A model generated the notes under the pieces. The model was not told the DNA's origin and ran no database searches. It worked only from the letters and a program-made list of their open reading frames with translations. A stretch of DNA of 8,106 bases from Pseudomonadota bacterium (lineage in GTDB: Bacteria; Pseudomonadota; Alphaproteobacteria; Rhodobacterales; Rhodobacteraceae): assembly GCA_021813645.1 (NCBI GenBank), contig JAKAJW010000408.1, positions 1 to 8,106 of the forward strand, in the 5' to 3' direction. The translations under genes and the position numbers were made by a program. This document shows, piece after piece, positions 1 to 5,288 of the stretch. Position 1 is the first letter of the stretch, and each line of letters opens with the position of its first letter.

Positions 1-260
1 ACCTCGCGTCGCTCTTGATCGTGCTGTGGACGATGACCTTTTCCTCGCTGATCCTGCTGGAGTCGACCCTTTCCTTCCTCGGCCTCGGCGTACAACCGCC
101 AACCGCCACGCTCGGCTCGATGGTCGGTCTGGGCCGTGATTACCTCGCCTCCGCCCCGTGGATCGCGCTACTGCCGGCGATGGGGATCATGCTGGTCTCG
201 CTGCTGGTGCTGTTGATTGGCGACTGGTTGCGCGACGCGCTGGACGTGAAGTTGAAGTGA
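1..260 (+). CDS. DppC-like ABC importer permease, C-terminal fragment
   Basis: This is the last ~85 residues of an inner-membrane permease of the dipeptide/oligopeptide/nickel ABC importer family (BPD_transp_1, DppC/OppC branch). The frame is open at the left edge (first full codon at 3) and ends with TGA at 258-260. A hydrophobic helix leads into the signature stretch ESTLSFLGLGVQPPTATLGS, which is highly characteristic of DppC-type proteins. A second membrane helix (roughly WIALLPAMGIMLVSLLVLLIG) follows, and then the classic GDWLRDALDVKLK end. The cytoplasmic EAA loop that contacts the ATPases should lie upstream, outside the window. The permease would form the pore with a DppB-type partner, presumably the gene before it. 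It is followed by the binding protein and the fused ATPase on the same strand, consistent with one operon. The family call is firm; the transported substrate cannot be read from this fragment. Confidence 0.93.
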   Translation, partial: LASLLIVLWTMTFSSLILLESTLSFLGLGVQPPTATLGSMVGLGRDYLASAPWIALLPAMGIMLVSLLVLLIGDWLRDALDVKLK

Positions 261-263
261 GCC

Positions 264-283
264 GCGGCGCGCCCGCGCGCCGC
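264..283 (+). promoter_or_regulatory. GC-only hairpin just after the permease stop
   Basis: Positions 264-271 (GCGGCGCG) and 276-283 (CGCGCCGC) are perfect complements around a 4-base loop, starting 4 bases after the permease TGA. No T-run follows, so it is not a standard intrinsic terminator. In importer operons such hairpins often protect the 3' end of the upstream message or lower read-through. That role is inferred here. Confidence 0.4.
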
Positions 284-320
284 CCCCCGCAACCCCTAGC
301 CCTAATCGATTTCTCACTAC

Positions 321-337
321 CGGCTGCCATTCAGCCG
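321..337 (+). promoter_or_regulatory. Second small hairpin in the permease/binding-protein spacer
   Basis: CGGCTG (321-326) and CAGCCG (332-337) form a 6-bp stem with loop CCATT, about 40 bases before the binding-protein start. It may contribute to mRNA processing or stability of the binding-protein transcript. A stem this short can arise by chance in GC-rich DNA. Confidence 0.2.
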
Positions 338-364
338 CCGGCGATTGCTGCCCACACCCAACCC

Positions 365-370
365 AGGAAG
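365..370 (+). promoter_or_regulatory. Ribosome binding site that decides the binding-protein start
   Basis: AGGAAG lies directly before an ATG at 371 and 6 bases before an ATG at 377. The spacing favours the second ATG, because 371 would leave no gap. This choice gives a signal peptide beginning Met-Lys-Arg. Confidence 0.65.
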
Positions 371-376
371 ATGACG

Positions 377-1924
377 ATGAAACGGTTTCTTTTCCTCGGC
401 CTCGCCGCTTCGGTGCTGTTTGCCGGCGCCGCCTCGGCCAACGAGCTGAAAGTCGCGGTGGCGAACCTGCCGCCCTATCTCGACCCCGGCAAGGATTTCT
501 CCAACACCGGCTCGCAGATGTACTACAACAGTTTCGATCCGCTGATCGAAAAGGACTACGCCGACCCGCGCGGCAAGTTCAAGCCGGGCCTTGCCAGCAG
601 CTGGAAGCAGGCGTCGCCGACCGAATTTGACGTCACGCTGCGCCAGGGCGTGAAGTTCCACGACGGCGAAGCGATGACCGCTGGCGACGTTGTCTTCACC
701 TTCGAGCGCATCCTGAAGGACATGACCCCGGAATTCGCCGCGATCCATCGCGAGTTCTTCTCCAACTTCAAGGAGGTCGTGGCGGTCGATGACAAGACGG
801 TGCGGTTCACCACCTTCAAGCCGGAGCCGCTGTTCGAGACGCTGCTGAATGCCTCCGAAGGCTCGATCGTTCCCGAGAAGTACATCGCCGGGCTGACGGG
901 CGATCCGCAGAAGGTCGAGCCGTCGGACTTCGACGCCTTCGCGCTGAAGCCGGTGGGCACCGGGCCCTATGCCATCACCGCTTACCAACCGGGCGAGACG
1001 CTCACCTATACTCGCTTCGACGGGTTCTGGGGCGAGAAGCCGCTCTACGATAAGGTGGTGGTGCGCCGCATCTCGGAATTGGCCACCCGTGTCACGGCGC
1101 TCGCCAACGGTGAAGCCGACCTGATCACGAACGTGCCGCCGGATCAGATCGACACGATCAACGCGACCCCCTCGCTGAAGGTGGTGGGTTCCGTGACGCC
1201 GCTGTTCCATGTGGTCTTCTTCAACACCCGAAACCCGGAGATGGCGAACAAGCACTTGCGCCGTGCGCTGGTGATGTCGATCAACCGCAAGCTCCTGAAC
1301 GAGGCGCTGTGGGGCGGCAAGGCGGTGGTGCCAAGCACCCATACCTATCCGCAATACGGGGACCTCTACATGCCCGACCTGAAGACCTTCGGCTATGATC
1401 TGGCCAAGGCGAAGGAGGAGATGAAGCAGGCCAACTACGACGGTAAGCCGATCCGCTTCGATACCGATCCGGTCTATTACACCAACGGCCTGCTTGCCGC
1501 TCAGGCGATCAAGGAGATGTGGGCCGAGATCGGCGTGAAGATGGACATCAACGTGACCACCAAATGGACCGGCCGCGACCCGGACATGGAGGTGCGCAAC
1601 TGGTCCAACCCGATGTACTTCGCCGACCCGGCTGGCTCCTACGGTGTGATGTGGGCGCCGGGCGGTTCTGGCTCGGAAATGGCCTGGCCGATGGGTGCCG
1701 ACTACGCCAAGGTTTGGGATGAATTCCGTTACTCGACCGACGTTGCGGCGCGGCAGGCGGCCTATGCCAAGCTGATGGATTACGTGAAGGACGAGGCGCC
1801 GTTCCTGGTGCTCTATCAGCCCTACGAGTCCTACGGCATGCGCAAGACGCTCGACTGGACGCCGCTGCCGGGTCACATCCCCTATGTGCTCGACTTCCGC
1901 GCCGGTGCCATCGCGACGCACTGA
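377..1924 (+). CDS. Periplasmic family 5 solute-binding protein of a peptide-type ABC importer
   Basis: This is a 515-residue extracytoplasmic binding protein (SBP_bac_5, DppA/OppA-like) that captures substrate in the periplasm and delivers it to the neighbouring permeases. Residues 1-21 form a standard Sec signal peptide (MKR, hydrophobic core, cleavage after ASA), and the mature protein begins NELKVAVANLPP. Family hallmarks are GLASSW (71-76), VKFHDGEAMTAGDVVFTFER (92-111), PVGTGPY (192-198) and FDGFWGEKP (214-222). Length is typical. There is no lipobox, so it is probably a soluble periplasmic protein. An in-frame open stretch reaches back to 158, but it overlaps the permease gene and encodes no family sequence, so the start at 377 is preferred. 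It lies 116 bp after the permease and 90 bp before the ATPase gene. Family 5 proteins bind peptides, nickel, opines, sugars or other small molecules, so the ligand cannot be assigned. Confidence 0.95.
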   Translation: MKRFLFLGLAASVLFAGAASANELKVAVANLPPYLDPGKDFSNTGSQMYYNSFDPLIEKDYADPRGKFKPGLASSWKQASPTEFDVTLRQGVKFHDGEAMTAGDVVFTFERILKDMTPEFAAIHREFFSNFKEVVAVDDKTVRFTTFKPEPLFETLLNASEGSIVPEKYIAGLTGDPQKVEPSDFDAFALKPVGTGPYAITAYQPGETLTYTRFDGFWGEKPLYDKVVVRRISELATRVTALANGEADLITNVPPDQIDTINATPSLKVVGSVTPLFHVVFFNTRNPEMANKHLRRALVMSINRKLLNEALWGGKAVVPSTHTYPQYGDLYMPDLKTFGYDLAKAKEEMKQANYDGKPIRFDTDPVYYTNGLLAAQAIKEMWAEIGVKMDINVTTKWTGRDPDMEVRNWSNPMYFADPAGSYGVMWAPGGSGSEMAWPMGADYAKVWDEFRYSTDVAARQAAYAKLMDYVKDEAPFLVLYQPYESYGMRKTLDWTPLPGHIPYVLDFRAGAIATH

Positions 1925-1938
1925 TAGCGACCCTGTAC

Positions 1939-1968
1939 ATGGGGCGGCTGCGACGCCAGCCGCCCCAT
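1939..1968 (+). terminator. Strong 12-bp hairpin between binding-protein and ATPase genes
   Basis: ATGGGGCGGCTG (1939-1950) and CAGCCGCCCCAT (1957-1968) are perfect complements around a 6-base loop (CGACGC), 14 bases after the binding-protein stop. ATTCCC follows instead of a U-tract. It could be a partial or attenuating terminator, or a 3' stability element that raises binding-protein mRNA relative to the ATPase message. The ATPase gene starts 46 bases later on the same strand, so complete termination is unlikely. Confidence 0.5.
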
Positions 1969-2014
1969 TCCCAAAGCAAGACACGCCCAAGTCACATCCA
2001 CCGGGAGCCACGCT

Positions 2015-3814
2015 ATGGACGCAGCGCCTCATCTGCTGACGGTCGAGGGATTGACGGTCGCTTTCGGCCCCAAGGATCGACCGAATGTGGTCGTCGAGGG
2101 GCTCGATTTCGCCATTGCCGAGGGGGAGTGCCTGGCGCTGGTCGGCGAAAGCGGCTCCGGCAAGTCGGTGACGGCGATGTCGCTGCTGGGGCTGACGGCC
2201 TACAACGGCGGCCGCATCCTGAGCGGACGGATTACGCTGCGCCGGCGTGATGGCGCCCTGATGGATCTCGCGCAGGCCGGCGAGGCGGCGCTGCGCGAGA
2301 TCCGCGGCGACGAGATCGCCATGGTATTCCAGGAGCCAATGACCTCGCTGAACCCAGTCTTCACCATCGGCGAGCAGATCGCCGAGGTGCTGCGGCAGCA
2401 TCGCGGCCTCAGTGCTCTGGCGGCCCGCGAGCGCGCCTTGGCCCTGCTGGGCCGGGTTCGCATTCCTGAGCCGGAGCGGCGGTTCCGCCAATACCCGCAC
2501 GAATTATCCGGCGGCATGCGCCAACGGGTGGTGATCGCCATGGCTCTGGCCTGCGAGCCGCGGCTGCTGATCGCCGACGAGCCCACCACTGCGCTCGACG
2601 TGACGATCCAGGCCCAGATCCTCGACTTGATCGCCGAGATCGCCCGCGACACCGGCATGGCAGTCTTGTTCATCACGCACGACATGGGCGTGGTCGCGCA
2701 GATCGCCGACCGGGTCGTTGTGATGCGCGGCGGCCGCAAGGTGGAAGAGGCGCCGGTGGGCCGACTGTTCGCCGCCCCGACAGCCGATTACAGCCGCGAC
2801 CTGCTCGCCGCTGTGCCGCGGCTCGGTGAGATGGCGGGAACCGATGGGCCGCGCCGTTTCGGCGCGACTGCCGGCGCAGTAACCGGCCCGCGGGCCGCGC
2901 CGCCCGGGCCGCTGCTCGAGGTCCGCAATCTCGTCACTCGGTTCCCAGTCTATGGCGGGGCGTTCAAGACGCATGTCGCCAACGTTCATGCCGTCGAGGA
3001 CGTCAGCTTCTCGATCGCGCCCGGCGAGACGCTGGCGTTGGTGGGCGAATCCGGCTGCGGCAAGTCGACCACCGGACGTTCCGTGCTGCGATTGATCGCG
3101 CCGCGGTCCGGTCATGTGACGCTGGAGGGCGACGACGTGCTGGGGCTGGAGCCGCGCGCCCTGCGTCGGCGGCGGCGCGATATGCAGATCATCTTCCAAG
3201 ACCCCTATGCCGCGCTCGACCCGCGGCAGACCGCGTTCGACCAGATCGCCGAGCCGCTGCGCATTCACGGCATCGACCAAGGCAGCGCTCTGGCTGACCG
3301 CGTCGCAGGGCTGATCCGGCGGGTCGGGCTGAAGGAGGAGATGCTCGACCGATTCCCGCACGAGTTTTCAGGCGGCCAGCGCCAAAGGTTGTGCATCGCC
3401 CGGGCGCTGGCGCTGTCGCCACGACTGATCGTCGCCGACGAGCCGGTCTCGGCGCTCGACGTGTCGATCCAGGCCCAGGTCGTGAACCTGATGATCGAGT
3501 TGCAGGAGGAACTGGGGCTGTCCTACCTCTTCATCTCGCACGATCTCGCGGTCGTGGAACGGATGAGCCATCGCGTGGCGGTGATGAAAACCGGCCGGAT
3601 CGTCGAGATCGGACCGCGCGCAGCGGTTCTGGCAGAGCCGGCGCATCCCTATACCAAGGCGTTGTTGGCGGCGGTTCCGCGCGCCGACCCTGGCAGCCGG
3701 AACCCGGTGCGTGCTACGGCCCCCCTACCTTCGCCGATCCACCCGCTTTCCCACTGCCCGCCGCCAAGCACCTATCGCGCTGTAGGACCCGAACATCTCG
3801 TGCTGATCGAGTAA
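2015..3814 (+). CDS. Fused double-ATPase subunit of a peptide-type ABC importer (DppD-DppF fusion)
   Basis: This 599-residue cytoplasmic protein carries two complete ABC ATPase domains that hydrolyse ATP to drive import through the DppB/DppC-type permeases. Domain 1 has Walker A GESGSGKS (44-51), Q-loop Gln106, signature LSGGMRQR (164-171), Walker B LLIADEP with Glu189, and switch His222. Domain 2 has Walker A GESGCGKS (344-351), Q-loop Gln395, signature FSGGQRQR (451-458), Walker B LIVADEP with Glu476, and His509. Residues ~265-300 form a Pro/Gly/Ala-rich linker. The tail has HPYTKALLAAVP (544-555) and a short oligopeptide-transporter C-terminal segment ending PEHLVLIE; it lacks the multi-Cys cluster of many DppD/DppF proteins. 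All catalytic residues are present in both halves, so both sites should be active. The start has GGGAG at 2003-2007, 7 bases before the ATG. It is the last gene of the importer operon in this window. GsiA- and YejF-type proteins share this fused layout, but the substrate remains open. Confidence 0.95.
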   Translation: MDAAPHLLTVEGLTVAFGPKDRPNVVVEGLDFAIAEGECLALVGESGSGKSVTAMSLLGLTAYNGGRILSGRITLRRRDGALMDLAQAGEAALREIRGDEIAMVFQEPMTSLNPVFTIGEQIAEVLRQHRGLSALAARERALALLGRVRIPEPERRFRQYPHELSGGMRQRVVIAMALACEPRLLIADEPTTALDVTIQAQILDLIAEIARDTGMAVLFITHDMGVVAQIADRVVVMRGGRKVEEAPVGRLFAAPTADYSRDLLAAVPRLGEMAGTDGPRRFGATAGAVTGPRAAPPGPLLEVRNLVTRFPVYGGAFKTHVANVHAVEDVSFSIAPGETLALVGESGCGKSTTGRSVLRLIAPRSGHVTLEGDDVLGLEPRALRRRRRDMQIIFQDPYAALDPRQTAFDQIAEPLRIHGIDQGSALADRVAGLIRRVGLKEEMLDRFPHEFSGGQRQRLCIARALALSPRLIVADEPVSALDVSIQAQVVNLMIELQEELGLSYLFISHDLAVVERMSHRVAVMKTGRIVEIGPRAAVLAEPAHPYTKALLAAVPRADPGSRNPVRATAPLPSPIHPLSHCPPPSTYRAVGPEHLVLIE

Positions 3815-3962
3815 GGGGGCGTTGCGGATAGGGGGGCATTCTCGCCTTCTTGAGGTCCCCGCCGGCCTACGTGTCGTGCCAAGGCCTCGCCTTCGTCGGG
3901 GGCCCCCGCGCATAGGCCTCACGACGGACGTGGCCGTGATTCTCGCGTGCATGACCCTCGGG
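3815..3962. other. Convergent intergenic spacer with palindromes
   Basis: This 148-bp spacer separates the ends of the + strand importer operon and the - strand FmdE-like gene. It contains a perfect 12-bp palindrome CGGGGGCCCCCG (3897-3908) and, at its right edge, the inverted repeat ATGACC-CTCG-GGTCAT (3951-3966), which overlaps the FmdE-like stop codon. Reading rightwards the second hairpin is followed by TTCA, so it could be a weak terminator for the + strand operon. No convincing U-tract and no gene were seen. Confidence 0.35.
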
Positions 3963-4877
3963 TCATTTCAGAGCATTGTCCGGGCCGGAGATCGGCTGCG
4001 GCCGGTAGGGGTAGTTCTTGAGGCGCGTATCCGTTCGGACCAGCGGCGTCGCGACGGTCTTGGTCGGATCGATCCAGTCCTTCCACTGGAAATTCGCGAG
4101 AACCTGGACCTGATAGCTCTTCTCCAGCGGGCGGCTGAGAATGTCGTTGACGTGCTTCCACTGTAGGTACCGCAGCAGGTCGACCTGGTAGGGCGTCGGC
4201 GTGCCGCCCTGCGCCTTCACATCGGATTTGAGCTTCATCACGGCCGCCGAGTCGACCTCCGGCTGCCAGTCGATCGCCTCCGGCAGCATCACCGGTTCAC
4301 CCGGAATGTTGTTGATGTCCTTCTTCCAGGTAGCAAGGACGGCCACGCCCGTGTCCTCGCGATACAGGATGATCGCATGCCCGTAGCGCGCATCCTTGAA
4401 GAAGCCGAGATTGCCATACTGGATGCGTGCGCCGGTCAGGAAGGCGACCGCATCGGACTAACAGGGCGATGGCCCGGATATGCCCCAAAGGACGCTGCGA
4501 TCTATGATGCCGTCGGGAAACAAGACATCGAAGGCGACGCGGGCGTTCGCAGCCGCGTGAATGGTTCCTTCACAATCGTGGCCGTGAAACCGGACCATGT
4601 CCTTGAGGGTCACGGGGTAGGTATAGGGATAGTACCGACCCTGAGTGCCGCGGGTGGCGAGCATCTCGAAGACCGGCGCGTATGGCTTTCCCACCATTGG
4701 CGCGTACCAACTCGGATCGCGGTCTGGTGCTTCGACGCCGGTTTCGATGAAGATGTCCTCGCCCTGGCGATAGGTTGGGGCGCCGGCCTCGGCCGATGCA
4801 GGGATCGGGCACATTCCAGCGAAGGCGGCGAGACATCCGACGATTGTCACTCGGAACCAGGCGGGGGATGGTTTCAT
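3963..4877 (-). pseudogene. Exported FmdE-domain protein interrupted by one in-frame amber codon
   Basis: One frame runs from ATG (4877) to TGA (3963-3965), 304 codons, broken only by TAG at 4458-4460 (codon 140). Residues 1-29 look like a Sec signal peptide ending ASA, so the product would be periplasmic. The FmdE-type metal motif is FHGHDCEG (97-104; His98, His100, Cys102). Then comes SGPSPC, the TAG, and SDAVAFLTGARIQYGNLGFF in the same frame, which fits the C-x-x-D-A...T-G pattern of the FmdE family (PF02663). A ~120-residue tail of unknown function follows. GAGGAAG (4884-4890) is a good ribosome binding site 6 bases before the ATG. Translation stopping at TAG gives 139 residues with half a domain; restart at GTG 4346 (GAGGA 7 bases upstream) would give a 127-residue tail only. 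FmdE is named after a methanogen formylmethanofuran dehydrogenase operon, and bacterial homologues are mostly of unknown function. The nonsense mutation or sequence error is inferred; the frame continuity is seen directly. Confidence 0.75.
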
Positions 4878-4883
4878 CGTGTG

Positions 4884-4890
4884 CTTCCTC
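4884..4890 (-). promoter_or_regulatory. Ribosome binding site of the FmdE-like gene
   Basis: On the - strand GAGGAAG ends 6 bases before the ATG at 4875-4877. It supports this start and therefore the signal peptide. An intact translation start also argues that the gene was recently functional. Confidence 0.6.
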
Positions 4891-5038
4891 GCTTCAATGC
4901 GATCGGTGCCAGCGCCGGCTTCTCGACCGACACCCGACGCAACGTTTCGCGCGGATCGATAGCAGGATCGACATCACGTGGAATTGATCGTCATCAACCG
5001 TCCTTGAAGGGGGGCGGAAAGATGCCGCCGCCGACGAT

Positions 5039-5152
5039 CTAGGAGGCTGCCTGGGCCGGTTGCGGAACCCCTGTCCAGACAGCTGGGGCGAAACTGAGAA
5101 CCGGCGGGCCCAAGCGAACCGGTTCTTGCCAGGCCATCGCTTCAGCTTCCAT
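5039..5152 (-). CDS. Marginal small ORF, 37 residues
   Basis: On the - strand an ATG at 5152 opens 37 codons ending in TAG (5039-5041); a second in-frame ATG lies at 5137. The product is rich in Pro and Ala and ends GVPQPAQAAS. In the same frame past the TAG it would continue IVGGGIFPPPFKDG to a TGA at 4994-4996. No good ribosome binding site precedes either ATG and no family is recognised. It may well be chance coding in a GC-rich spacer. It is recorded because it is the only small frame here with a composition that is not purely Arg/Pro/Ala noise, and because of the shared in-frame TAG with its neighbour. Confidence 0.12.
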   Translation of the reverse strand: MEAEAMAWQEPVRLGPPVLSFAPAVWTGVPQPAQAAS

Positions 5153-5163
5153 TTGCCCCAAAG

Positions 5164-5190
5164 GCCGCGCCGCGAGAGCGGCGGCACGGC
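5164..5190 (-). terminator. Likely terminator of the ThDP enzyme/aldehyde dehydrogenase operon
   Basis: Read on the - strand, GCCGTGCCGC (5190-5181) pairs with GCGGCGCGGC (5173-5164). This makes a 10-bp stem with a single G-U pair and a 7-base loop, followed by CTTTGG. It lies about 100 bases past the aldehyde dehydrogenase stop. The stem is strong but the U-run is only three bases, so termination may be partial or Rho-assisted. Confidence 0.45.
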
Positions 5191-5288
5191 CCGGCTGGGG
5201 GGAAGGGGCGCGAGGTTGAGAGAGGCGGTTGTTCTGACAATGTCTGCCCGGATGCTGGCAGCCCGCGCCTATTCCGCCGACCAAGCAC

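Larger units (their letters stand above)
4878..5288. other. 411-bp spacer rich in inverted repeats, no convincing gene
   Basis: This stretch lies between the aldehyde dehydrogenase stop and the FmdE-like start, both on the - strand. It holds three inverted repeats: CTGTC-CA-GACAG (5071-5082), AGAACCGG/CCGGTTCT (5097-5104 and 5119-5126, the second overlapping the perfect palindrome GAACCGGTTC at 5116-5125), and a long GC stem (5164-5190). The first two are placed where an operator or leader for the FmdE-like gene could sit. No clear -35/-10 pair was recognised. The short open frames have no family resemblance, apart from the marginal one listed separately. Confidence 0.5.

Noticed and set aside
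158..376. N-terminal extension of the binding protein to an ATG at 158
   Set aside because: It overlaps the permease gene, crosses the hairpin-containing spacer, encodes no family sequence and would bury the signal peptide. The ribosome binding site and signal peptide both fit the start at 377.
317..2500. 727-residue open frame on the - strand
   Set aside because: It lies antisense to the binding-protein and ATPase genes, has no recognisable domain, and is Arg/His/Gly-rich, as expected from the complement of a GC-rich coding region.
3897..3908. CGGGGGCCCCCG palindrome as a regulatory site
   Set aside because: With no loop, no T-run and GC-only content, it is too easily produced by chance in this base composition to call on its own.
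3963..4346. Separate 127-residue gene starting at GTG 4346
   Set aside because: There is a GAGGA at suitable distance, but clear FmdE-like coding sequence continues in frame upstream to the TAG. The tail is therefore the second part of one gene; reinitiation remains possible.
4458..4460. Pyrrolysine as the meaning of the TAG
   Set aside because: Known pyrrolysine proteins are mainly methylamine methyltransferases. The organism looks alphaproteobacterial, and no pyl genes are in the window. It is kept only as a test, not as a claim.
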